Numbered from the stretch's first letter, positions 1 through 5,286 are shown. The stretch: DNA of 5,592 nucleotides from Moraxellaceae bacterium (GCA_002401525.1 NVTH01000090.1:7571-13162); one strand, 5' to 3'. Program-made: numbers and translations. The notes: generated by a model not told the origin, from the sequence alone.

Positions 1-1
1 C

Positions 2-67
2 TGGATGACAAGCACAACGGATGCAATAGTGTGTGAAGAAAGGGGAGACCGAGAGGAAAACACCTAA
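2..67 (+). CDS. Possible 3' end of a rightward gene cut by the window edge
   Basis: Frame 2 is open from the window edge to a TAA at 65-67, encoding 21 residues that end in a charged stretch (CEERGDREENT). It lies 20 bases before a strong terminator, which suggests a rightward transcript ends here. Frame 1 also gives a short tail, ending in TGA at 34-36, so the frame is undecided. Too little is visible to name a family. Confidence 0.25.
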   Translation, partial: WMTSTTDAIVCEERGDREENT

Positions 68-87
68 ATAAGGCGTATTTTTAGTGC

Positions 88-120
88 AAAAAAAACCGCA
101 GCCTATAGCTGCGGTTTTTT
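88..120. terminator. Bidirectional intrinsic terminator
   Basis: A perfect 7-bp GC-rich stem, CCGCAGC (96-102) and GCTGCGG (108-114), has a 5-base loop CTATA. It is flanked by an A-tract (88-95) and a T-tract (115-120), so it has a U-run in both directions. It would end any rightward transcript entering at position 1 and the leftward PEP-CTERM transcript, whose stop codon lies about 80 bases away. Confidence 0.9.
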
Positions 121-196
121 ATACTTGCTAGCCCACTAGAACCTAAAGAGATAAGGCCTATCAGGCATTAAGCATCAAACTATGACACTCAATAGA

Positions 197-874
197 TTAA
201 CTAGCCTTGCGACGAGCGAATCCTAGTGCAGCTAAACCTAAGCCCAAAAGAGCTAAAGGAGCAGGTTCAGGAACTTCTATCAAGATTTCATCACCACTTG
301 TAGTAGTCAAAGTACGATCGCCAGTCTCAAACAAAAGCGCAATAGACATGGTAGTAAAAGCGAAATCATAATCAAACGAATCGAATAGACTGTAGGAAGT
401 GCCAGCTTCGGTTAGTACCTCAGTTTCACTCGCAACTTCAACGCCATCAATAAAAACTAGCGCTGTTACTGTTGCAGTGGACGCACCTGGACCTGCAAGC
501 ACGTAGTTTCCATCAAGGTGCAAATCACCGGAAAAACCATCCAAATCATTGAACGTATCGGTCAACATAAGCTGGATCGTGCCACTTCCAGTAATATTGT
601 AAGAAAGATCAAGTATCCCGTCACCCACAATAGCCGCGGCGTTATCAGCAGCTGATAAGCCTGTTAAGCCGTCAACACGCCAGCCGGTATTATTGTAAAA
701 CGCAGAATCCACAGAACCGATAAAAGGTGTATTTCCGTCTCCGGCTCCTTCATCTATCGTGACTAAGTCAGTCGCGCCTAGATTCTGGTTATCAATCGTA
801 AGCACTGCTGTAGCGCTTGCGTTCAGAGCAAAGGCTGCGAGCCCCAACCCTACTAAAGTATTTTTAATTCCCAT
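197..874 (-). CDS. PEP-CTERM sorting domain-containing secreted protein
   Basis: This 225-aa protein has an N-terminal signal peptide: lysine at residue 4, a hydrophobic core at about 6-17, and an A-S-A cleavage site near residue 21. A beta-rich, Asp/Gly/Thr-rich central region has low similarity to anything I recognise and a single Asn-Asn-Thr site. At the C-terminus is a classic PEP-CTERM signal: V-P-E-P at 201-204, a hydrophobic span at about 206-220, then R-R-K-A-S. In this class the tail is recognised by an inner-membrane exosortase, and the protein goes to the surface or exopolysaccharide matrix. No exosortase is in the window. I chose the ATG at 874-872 because AAGGA sits 7 bases upstream. 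A TTG at 889 and an ATG at 880 are in frame but have no well-placed ribosome binding site. The transcript probably ends at the hairpin at 88-120. Function beyond export is unknown. Confidence 0.9.
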   Translation of the reverse strand: MGIKNTLVGLGLAAFALNASATAVLTIDNQNLGATDLVTIDEGAGDGNTPFIGSVDSAFYNNTGWRVDGLTGLSAADNAAAIVGDGILDLSYNITGSGTIQLMLTDTFNDLDGFSGDLHLDGNYVLAGPGASTATVTALVFIDGVEVASETEVLTEAGTSYSLFDSFDYDFAFTTMSIALLFETGDRTLTTTSGDEILIEVPEPAPLALLGLGLAALGFARRKAS

Positions 875-880
875 GTTCAT

Positions 881-886
881 TTCCTT
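881..886 (-). promoter_or_regulatory. Ribosome binding site of the PEP-CTERM gene
   Basis: AAGGAA on the minus strand ends 6 bases before the ATG at 874 (AAGGA 7 bases) but directly abuts the in-frame ATG at 880. This favours the downstream ATG and gives a signal peptide starting MGIKN. Confidence 0.7.
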
Positions 887-903
887 CAAAAAATTTATGT
901 TTC

Positions 904-984
904 GGGAGTGCGTATAGCCTTACTTCTGGCCTTAAACACCTGCAAATATCTACAGGTAAGCTTTCTAAGGCTATCAGACCTCCC
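904..984 (-). ncRNA. Structured 5' leader of the PEP-CTERM gene, riboswitch-like
   Basis: On the minus strand the leader can fold into a nested hairpin. The outer helix is GGGAG (984-980) with CTCCC (908-904). Then comes a symmetric 5x5 internal loop, and then a perfect 9-bp helix ATAGCCTTA (974-966) with TAAGGCTAT (922-914). At the tip ACCTG (957-953) pairs with CAGGT (942-938). A second TAAGGC (934-929) could replace the 9-bp partner and pair with GCCTTA (971-966), so two mutually exclusive folds exist, as in switching RNAs. The element ends 18 bases before the ribosome binding site and lies downstream of the putative sigma-54 start. I do not recognise a known riboswitch consensus. Paired segments are seen directly; a regulatory role is inferred. 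Confidence 0.45.
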
Positions 985-1001
985 TCTCCGACCTAAGCCG
1001 A

Positions 1002-1012
1002 CGGGAATCCCG
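1002..1012. repeat. Short palindrome CGGGAATCCCG
   Basis: A near-perfect palindrome with 5-bp arms around one base sits next to a direct repeat CCGAC-CTAAG-CCGAC (988-1002). It is within the predicted transcript leader, 30 to 40 bases after the inferred start site, and may add a small hairpin to the leader or be an operator. Confidence 0.3.
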
Positions 1013-1053
1013 CTAATCATTCAACTAATATCTAACGAACTCTCATCAATAAA

Positions 1054-1068
1054 GCAATAACCAGGCCA
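1054..1068 (-). promoter_or_regulatory. Candidate sigma-54 (RpoN) promoter for the PEP-CTERM gene
   Basis: The minus strand reads TGGCCTGGTTATTGC, then TTT. This matches the -24 TGGC and -12 TTGC blocks of the RpoN consensus with correct spacing (8 bases between TGGC and TGC). The start would fall near 1042, giving a leader of about 170 bases. Known biology: several PEP-CTERM systems carry the PrsK/PrsR two-component pair, whose regulator acts with RpoN. The positions between the blocks (CTG instead of ACG) do not match. No activator site is identified with confidence; two similar 8- to 9-base words, AGTGAAAA (1113) and AGTGTAAAA (1129), lie upstream. Confidence 0.55.
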
Positions 1069-1161
1069 ATTTATATTTCTTATATTAAACAAGCAGTTAA
1101 TCTTTCTAATTTAGTGAAAACCAGGCAAGTGTAAAAATACCTGACGATCACAAGGAGGCCG

Positions 1162-1314
1162 TTAAAACACTTCCATGCCGGTTGGCTCCAACATTACCAG
1201 CGATGAAATATAATCATTATATATCATAAGCTTAGGATAATATTCAATAACAAAGTCCTGCACACTCCAAGACTGAGCAAAATTTGACCTGTTAAAAAAA
1301 AAGACATTTATCAT
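1162..1314 (-). CDS. Small hypothetical protein (50 aa)
   Basis: An ATG frame of 50 codons sits in the gap between the GNAT and PEP-CTERM genes. AGGA lies 4 bases upstream of the ATG, and an in-frame TAG at 1321-1323 fixes the N-terminus. The protein starts M-I-N-V-F-F-F-N-R-S and has an aromatic, protein-like body (residues 21-30 FVIEYYPKLM) ending in EPTGMEVF. No signal peptide, clear membrane span or family is recognised. Codon 5-7 (FFF) is a run of nine T, a slippage-prone tract. The frame is more AT-rich than its neighbours. It could be a real small gene, a remnant of a longer one, or a chance open frame. Confidence 0.4.
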   Translation of the reverse strand: MINVFFFNRSNFAQSWSVQDFVIEYYPKLMIYNDYISSLVMLEPTGMEVF

Positions 1315-1375
1315 TAATTCCTATACAGGGAAATAAAGCACCCTATATAACCGCCCAAAACAAAATCATACCCCG

Positions 1376-1858
1376 TCACCTTCCAGACGGCGCTTTCTCT
1401 AATCTTTTCAGCATCCAGTATTGCTCGAAAGCAATGCCATCAATAGATCGAACAGACACCTTGGTGATGTCATAACCACGCCGAATAAAAAAAGCTTTGG
1501 AAATTTTTCCTGCGTCGGCGCCAAGCGTGGTCGCCCCCTGTTTCACGGCGTCAGCTTCCAGCTGCTGATAAATCGCACTCGCAATCCCTCGCCGAGAATA
1601 GGCCGGGTCAACATACAGCAACGAAAAATGGTCCTCTGGGTATAACTGCCCAAACCCCACCAGACAGCTCGCTATTTCCGCCACCAGAGTAGAGCCTCCG
1701 GCAAGCATCTCCCTAAATCGACTTAAGTGATCTGGCACTCGCGCCCAAACAGCCACCTGAATAGGCGAGTAAAAACCGGGCCCGATTTCCATCACCGCAC
1801 GACGATAAATCACCGCCAACGCAGCGGCATCGTTTTCCTTATAGGCTCTCAACTTCAC
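1376..1858 (-). CDS. GNAT family N-acetyltransferase
   Basis: A 160-aa single-domain protein of the GCN5-related acetyltransferase fold. Beta strands VAEIASCLVGFGQL (59-72) and FSLLYVDP (78-85) lead into the acetyl-CoA pyrophosphate-binding loop R-R-G-I-A (89-93) and its following helix. The later FFIRRGYD segment (123-130) is the usual motif B region. The N-terminal YSPIQVAVWA stretch resembles YafP-like members. It should move an acetyl group from acetyl-CoA to an amine; the substrate is unknown. The start is GTG at 1858, overlapping the MOSC stop codon by four bases (GTGA), with GGTGGA 6 bases upstream inside the MOSC gene. Translation is therefore probably coupled. A weak 5-bp hairpin spans the stop (1373-1390), followed by a T-rich stretch; it is at best a weak terminator. 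Confidence 0.9.
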   Translation of the reverse strand: MKLRAYKENDAAALAVIYRRAVMEIGPGFYSPIQVAVWARVPDHLSRFREMLAGGSTLVAEIASCLVGFGQLYPEDHFSLLYVDPAYSRRGIASAIYQQLEADAVKQGATTLGADAGKISKAFFIRRGYDITKVSVRSIDGIAFEQYWMLKRLEKAPSGR

Positions 1859-2307
1859 GAAAAATCCACCGCGACGCCCACCGACACTTCTGCCCCATCA
1901 AGAACCCGGCAACACACCCCTCCTCGCCAGTCCGGCATAAGGGCTTTTTTTAGTCCCTTATGCACCTGATCCATGCGTCGGCACGGGTCGGTCTCTCGAG
2001 TGATTTCCAATCGTGCGTCACCCACGCAAATCACCTTGCCTACATCCGATTGACCAAACTCATAGCCTTCAATCAGCAAGTTGGCTCGACGGTTCAACCA
2101 CGACAATTGAATCCCAAGCTCCTCGCAGGCCGTCAACCACGACTCAACCGACAGAATAGTCACCTGACGCTTACCCGGCTTGCCGCGGGAATCTCCCACA
2201 ATCCCTCGCTCCACAGTAATATCGGCAATCTCCAACGTTTGCATGGGACGCTTACCCCCCTCGCGATAGGCAATGCCCACCAATTTAGCAGTGATGACCT
2301 TCGACAT
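1855..2307 (-). CDS. MOSC domain-containing protein
   Basis: A 150-aa stand-alone MOSC domain, the C-terminal sulfur-carrier domain of molybdenum cofactor sulfurase, also found in YiiM and YuaD-type proteins. Visible hallmarks are G-I-V-G-D-S-R-G (35-42), GKRQVTILS (45-53), N-R-R-A-N-L-L-I-E-G (72-81), the conserved cysteine in T-D-P-C-R-R-M (106-112), and P-D-W-R-G-G-V (125-131). The cysteine at 109 is the residue expected to carry sulfur or contact the cofactor. Two further cysteines lie at 132-133. Length is normal for the small MOSC proteins. The ATG at 2307 has GAGGTGA just upstream. It is first in a two-gene unit with the GNAT gene. Small MOSC proteins act in reductive detoxification or metal-sulfur transfer in known cases; the role here is not shown. 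Confidence 0.92.
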   Translation of the reverse strand: MSKVITAKLVGIAYREGGKRPMQTLEIADITVERGIVGDSRGKPGKRQVTILSVESWLTACEELGIQLSWLNRRANLLIEGYEFGQSDVGKVICVGDARLEITRETDPCRRMDQVHKGLKKALMPDWRGGVCCRVLDGAEVSVGVAVDFS

Positions 2308-2343
2308 AACTCACCTCATCCATTGCAACCCTTACCTGAGCAT

Positions 2344-2391
2344 AAAGAAAGGCAACCCATAAGGGTCGCTGGCCCAATACGCCCTTTCTTT
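2344..2391 (-). terminator. Hairpin, possible leftward terminator
   Basis: AAAGAAAGG (2344-2352) and CCTTTCTTT (2383-2391) form a perfect 9-bp stem. The apical region holds a second small stem, ACCC (2355-2358) with GGGT (2363-2366). Read leftward it is preceded by an A-run and closes in TTTCTTTA, like an intrinsic terminator for something upstream at 2407 or beyond. The loop is long for a terminator, so it could instead be a leader element of the MOSC transcript. Confidence 0.35.
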
Positions 2392-2406
2392 TTGCCCCAA
2401 ACCATT

Positions 2407-2499
2407 CTAAGTTTTCCAATTACCCCGCAGCGTGAAGGACTGTAATTCCTCGAAGCGCAGGCCAATATCAATGGCCGGCTTTAATTCGATGTCATCCAC
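2407..2499 (-). pseudogene. Possible gene remnant or very small ORF
   Basis: A leftward open tail from a GTG at 2499 to TAG at 2407 encodes 30 residues with a protein-like composition: DDIELKPAIDIGLRFEEL, then a short SFTLRGNWKT end. The only purine-rich site (AAGAGG) is one base from the GTG, too close to be a good start. The frame stays open further upstream but becomes unconvincing and runs antisense over the AlkB promoter. A terminator-like hairpin follows at once. It may be the last piece of a gene whose front was lost. No family is recognised. Confidence 0.2.
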
Positions 2500-2549
2500 G
2501 CCTCTTAAATAATAACAACAAGACTGTAGCGGACTTATAAAAAGGACCA

Positions 2550-2584
2550 CTCTATAAACACTCAACAAAAAGTGCTTGTTAGAG
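2550..2584. promoter_or_regulatory. Imperfect dyad upstream of the AlkB-like gene
   Basis: CTCTATAAACACT (2550-2562) and AGTGCTTGTTAGAG (2571-2584) are imperfect inverted copies. The outer CTCTA/TAGAG and inner CACT/AGTG match, with an 8-base centre CAACAAAA. It lies about 50 bases before the AlkB start and over or beside the likely promoter, so it is a candidate operator. No regulator gene is in the window. Confidence 0.35.
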
Positions 2585-2633
2585 CCCTGATAAATAACCC
2601 GCCTTTTAGAATAAACGATCAGGAGAATTAACC

Positions 2634-3890
2634 ATGAGCGTAACCGCCGAAGAAATGTATCCCACGGCTAAACCTTGGATGTATCTACCTTATATCGCGC
2701 CGATGCTGATTTCCACCGCCGCCGCATTTTTGATATTTACTAACTCCAGCGTAGTGGGATGGGGTTTTCTTATTTTTATGGCCTCATTGGGAATATTAGA
2801 GCCCCTACTTGGGGAAGATCATGAAAATTTTAGCTGGAAAAACAGCCGCATTTTTGTATGGATGATGTACCTATACAGCTTCGGCACCGTCATCACTTTT
2901 TTAGGCTTTTTATGGGTCATGGCCTTTGCCAACAGTGGCACTGACCTATTTGGAATGGCTGCATTGATTCTAGCCACCACCGGTTTTGATATGCTCGCCG
3001 TTCACGCCGACGACGGTATTTTCCGATACCTCCTCGCCACGGTGTTATTCAGTGTAACGGCAAGCATGGGGACAGTCGCCATAGGCCACGAACTCTGTCA
3101 TCGATTGCACGAACCTTTCTCGATATTTCTATCTCGCTTGATGGGAGTACTCAATTTATTCAGCTATTACGCTGTCGAACATCCTTACGGCCATCACATT
3201 ACCGCCGCCACGCCTAATGACTCCAGCACCGCATTACGCGGCGAAAGCATCGTTGATTTTTTCAAACGCACCTTCAAACAAGATTATGAAATCGTATGGG
3301 CCATCGAAGAAAAACGCCTGGTGAAATTAGGACTGCCCGCGTGGTCCCATCACAACCGTTTATTAACCGGCATGGCGGCTGAAGCAGCGCTGGTGATCTC
3401 CATCGCTGCACTCACAGGATTTCTTGGGCTATTCTTTTTTAGCTTAGGAATAATCCAATCTCATTGGGGCTATAAGGCCGGCGTTTATTTGCAACATTAC
3501 GGATTAGTGCGCGACCCCAAGGAACCCATTGAAATTCGACATTCTTGGGGCTGCACTTATAAAGTCACTAACTGGTTATCAGACGGCATTGGCAGGCACT
3601 CCGATCACCACGACGTGCCAGAAAAAGAGTTTTGGGATTTATTACCACACCTAGAAGGCCCACAACTTCCTCTTGGATACATGAAAATGATGGGTTTAGC
3701 CAGAAGCAAAGCGAAGTGGGAAAATGCCATGATACCGCTACTGATTGACTGGGATGAAAACCACGCCTCACCGGCTGAAAAACTTTTAGCCATGGACGCC
3801 AATGAAAAAAGCGGCAACCCAGAACTGATGGCTCATGCTGAAAAACAAAGGGCAGAACTTAAAAAAGCAGGGATTTTAAAGATTGCGTAA
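2634..3890 (+). CDS. alkB: AlkB-type alkane/aryl hydroxylase family, non-haem di-iron membrane monooxygenase
   Basis: A 418-aa integral membrane protein of the fatty acid desaturase/alkane hydroxylase superfamily. All nine expected iron-ligand histidines are present: H-E-L-C-H (152-156), E-H-P-Y-G-H-H (182-188), L-Q-H-Y-G (286-290, His288) and R-H-S-D-H-H (321-326). About six hydrophobic spans are seen (roughly 17-35, 40-60, 73-99, 105-123, 130-150, 253-274). The later P-Q-L-P-L-G-Y (343-349) is also typical of AlkB. The reaction would be terminal or benzylic hydroxylation by O2, using electrons from rubredoxin or a ferredoxin reductase, neither encoded nearby. Classical AlkB has N-Y-x-E-H-Y-G; here the Glu before the histidine is Gln287, so it may be a divergent or XylM/CymA-like member and the substrate is open. 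The residues after about 371 form a charged tail. AGGAG 8 bases upstream supports the ATG. The symbol is a family label only. Confidence 0.88.
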   Translation: MSVTAEEMYPTAKPWMYLPYIAPMLISTAAAFLIFTNSSVVGWGFLIFMASLGILEPLLGEDHENFSWKNSRIFVWMMYLYSFGTVITFLGFLWVMAFANSGTDLFGMAALILATTGFDMLAVHADDGIFRYLLATVLFSVTASMGTVAIGHELCHRLHEPFSIFLSRLMGVLNLFSYYAVEHPYGHHITAATPNDSSTALRGESIVDFFKRTFKQDYEIVWAIEEKRLVKLGLPAWSHHNRLLTGMAAEAALVISIAALTGFLGLFFFSLGIIQSHWGYKAGVYLQHYGLVRDPKEPIEIRHSWGCTYKVTNWLSDGIGRHSDHHDVPEKEFWDLLPHLEGPQLPLGYMKMMGLARSKAKWENAMIPLLIDWDENHASPAEKLLAMDANEKSGNPELMAHAEKQRAELKKAGILKIA

Positions 3891-3932
3891 TCACTGTTGA
3901 TCGATTTCGCAGACCGGAAATTTTACGTTTAA

Positions 3933-3958
3933 AGCGCCCTTTGTGATCAAGGGGCGTT
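3933..3958. terminator. Hairpin between the convergent AlkB-like and metalloprotease genes
   Basis: As + strand RNA, 3933-3943 (AGCGCCCTTTG) pairs with 3948-3958 (CAAGGGGCGTT) over 11 pairs including two G-U pairs, with a 4-base loop TGAT. It lies 42 bases after the AlkB stop and 17 bases beyond the stop of the leftward gene. There is no good U-run on the + side; leftward the stem is followed by TTTAAACG. It probably helps end one or both transcripts, but the lack of a clean T-tract lowers confidence. Confidence 0.5.
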
Positions 3959-3975
3959 GGCAAAAACGTTTCTCG

Positions 3976-5019
3976 TTAAGCAGATGCGTTAATTAAAGAA
4001 CCAATAATTGCTTCAGCGGTCTGTCCCACTCTAGAACCTCTGCCACCGCCTACCCTATCAATATCAATGTAAGATTTATTGCGACTTTCATTTTTAATAT
4101 TGGAAATATTCGCGCCAATATTATTCTTTTCGTTGATAGTCTTTTCATTGACAGTCTTTTCGTTGATAGTTTTTTCTTTAGGGATTCCTCCTTTCGAGAT
4201 CTTACCCTCTACCGATCTAGACGAGCCGACCTCTCCCGAGCGAGACGAGGTAGTTTTATAACTGGAATCTTCTGGTTCTTTTTCTGTATTTTTTTCTTGG
4301 CCGTTTTCACTCGCCAACTTAAGATTCTCTTGCCGTAACTCAACTATTTCCACTCGCGCCTGACTTGCCATTTGCGCCGCTTGAGCAGCCACGGCCCGAT
4401 CCTGCGCCGATGGTTGCGCGGGCGCATTTGCAGCAGCGATAATTTTTTGTGATTTTTGCAAGGTAGCCTGGGGATCTCCCGCAACACTCGAAGTCGAAAT
4501 GCTGACTTCACCGCTCACCGCATAAAGCACTCCATCAGGGCCTTTGCTATAGCCAAAACTAGGGGAGCCAGCAATCGCGCCTCCCACCGCAGCATGCGCT
4601 TGCTCATGGGCTCGAACTTCTCGATCACGTTCTTTAAGCTGTTTAATTTCAGCCTGTTCTACTAATTCCTTTTTTAGATTCGCCGATTGATTGGCCTTTT
4701 TATCTTCCGTACTTACTGCTTGTTTATTGTTTTTAATAACCTCCAGCGCTACATCAGAATCAGAATCAGCTTCGGCTGTGTCGCCCGAATTTTCGGTACG
4801 AGCTTCTTCAGAAAATAAACTCTTTGCTAATTCAGAAATATTCACTTGGCGATGTAGAAATTGCTTGTCTGCGCCGGAATGATCCGCTGCTAAGGTTTTT
4901 TTAAGAGGCGCATCAAGCTGGGGGGATGCAGCGGCAGAGTCAGGACCGGGAGTCGTGGATAAACCCGCGCCCGATTGAGGGGAATGATTCAATAAATTCG
5001 CTGCTTGTATGGCTAACAT
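3976..5019 (-). CDS. Putative metalloprotease of the SprA-related (CJM1_0395) family
   Basis: A 347-aa hydrophilic protein. Its conserved core, about residues 124-225, holds E-V-R-A-H-E-Q-A-H-A (134-143), with H138, E139 and H142 as a zinc-type HExxH motif. Then come G-Y-S-K-G-P-D-G (156-163), Y-A-V-S-G-E-V (166-172, Glu171 a possible third ligand), and a helical Ala/Gln-rich segment with A-P-A-Q-P-S-A-Q-D. This order matches the SprA-related putative metalloprotease family; protease activity is predicted, not proven, for that family. The flanks are low complexity: acidic 72-92, Lys/Glu/Ser-rich 230-315 with a pentapeptide repeat (282-298), and a glycine-rich end (323-329). No Sec signal peptide or membrane span is seen. 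The only usable ATG is at 5019, with AAGAGG only two bases away. It starts 24 bases after the rod-like gene, in the same frame. Confidence 0.82.
   Translation of the reverse strand: MLAIQAANLLNHSPQSGAGLSTTPGPDSAAASPQLDAPLKKTLAADHSGADKQFLHRQVNISELAKSLFSEEARTENSGDTAEADSDSDVALEVIKNNKQAVSTEDKKANQSANLKKELVEQAEIKQLKERDREVRAHEQAHAAVGGAIAGSPSFGYSKGPDGVLYAVSGEVSISTSSVAGDPQATLQKSQKIIAAANAPAQPSAQDRAVAAQAAQMASQARVEIVELRQENLKLASENGQEKNTEKEPEDSSYKTTSSRSGEVGSSRSVEGKISKGGIPKEKTINEKTVNEKTINEKNNIGANISNIKNESRNKSYIDIDRVGGGRGSRVGQTAEAIIGSLINASA
4125..4169 (-). repeat. Three 15-bp tandem repeats inside the metalloprotease gene
   Basis: The units TCTTTTCGTTGATAG (4125-4139), TCTTTTCATTGACAG (4140-4154) and TCTTTTCGTTGATAG (4155-4169) are tandem on the + strand, with a decayed partial unit after. 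They encode repeated T-I/V-N-E-K pentapeptides in the variable C-terminal part. Units 1 and 3 are identical, which suggests recent expansion. Changes in copy number would keep the frame. Confidence 0.85.
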
Positions 5020-5043
5020 TGCCTCTTGAATAACCTGCCTGTT

Positions 5044-5286
5044 CTAAACTTTTAAATCGATAATACTGCCCATTGTTTGACTGGCTACTTCGATTACTTT
5101 CCCCGATGCTTCAGCATTTTGCTGATAAATTTTCAAACTCACCATTGATTCAGCAAGGCCTTTTACGAGACCATCACTGTCTTTGCCATTCATCGTGGCA
5201 ATCTCATGAGCTGATTCTTGAATCCCTCTAAGCGACTTCCTAATTCCGTCTAAACCAGCCCCGTATGTAGAATTAGTAATCTGCAC
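5044..5286 (-). CDS. Small flagellar rod/hook-like protein (80 aa)
   Basis: The protein looks like the two ends of a flagellar axial protein joined without the middle. The N-terminal helix YGAGLDGIRKSLRGIQESAH (8-27) resembles the start of FlgB/C/E/F/G proteins. The C-terminal part, L-A-E-S-M-V-S-L-K-I-Y-Q-Q-N (44-57) then ASGKVIEVASQTMGSIIDL (60-78), resembles their conserved C-terminal helix, which packs in the rod and hook. Known rod proteins are at least about 130 aa, so this is much reduced. The start is GTG at 5286, with GGAG five bases upstream. It is first in a two-gene unit with the HEQAH protein, so it may be that protein's partner. The family assignment rests on pattern resemblance only. 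It could instead be an unrelated helical protein. Confidence 0.7.
   Translation of the reverse strand: MQITNSTYGAGLDGIRKSLRGIQESAHEIATMNGKDSDGLVKGLAESMVSLKIYQQNAEASGKVIEVASQTMGSIIDLKV

Larger units (their letters stand above)
2308..2633. other. Divergent intergenic region between MOSC and AlkB-like genes
   Basis: 326 bases without a convincing gene. From left to right: a hairpin (2344-2391), a short leftward open tail (2407-2499), the inverted repeat GGCCA-N7-TGGCC (2460-2476), an AT-rich stretch (about 2500-2560) that probably contains the AlkB promoter, a dyad (2550-2584), and the AlkB ribosome binding site AGGAG (2621-2625). A weak -35/-10 guess is GGACTT (2531-2536) with TATAAA (2553-2558), 16 bases apart. 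It is too poor to annotate alone. Confidence 0.5.

Noticed and set aside
895..1020. Leftward 41-codon ATG frame inside the PEP-CTERM leader
   Set aside because: It has no ribosome binding site and a very basic, unnatural composition. The paired RNA segments at 904-984 explain the sequence better.
1171..1212. Rightward mini-ORF (12 codons) after AAGGAGG at 1151-1157
   Set aside because: The gap between the AAGGAGG and the ATG is about 16 bases, too long, and the product is only 12 residues.
1421..1969. Two rightward frames opposite the GNAT and MOSC genes
   Set aside because: Composition is typical of antisense frames, and the opposite strand carries clear GNAT and MOSC motifs.
1960..2445. 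Rightward 161-codon frame opposite the MOSC gene
   Set aside because: It is antisense to a clearly recognised MOSC domain, is rich in His/Arg/Pro/Gln and matches no family: a shadow frame.
3568..3817. Leftward frames opposite the AlkB-like gene
   Set aside because: They overlap the conserved RHSDHH region of AlkB on the other strand and have no ribosome binding site or family motif.
4125..4169. CRISPR-like array
   Set aside because: The 15-bp units are directly tandem without spacers and lie in a coding frame.
4079..4882. Rightward frames opposite the metalloprotease gene
   Set aside because: The hydrophobic Leu/Ile/Phe/Ser runs are the complement of Lys/Glu/Asn-rich low-complexity codons, not real membrane proteins.
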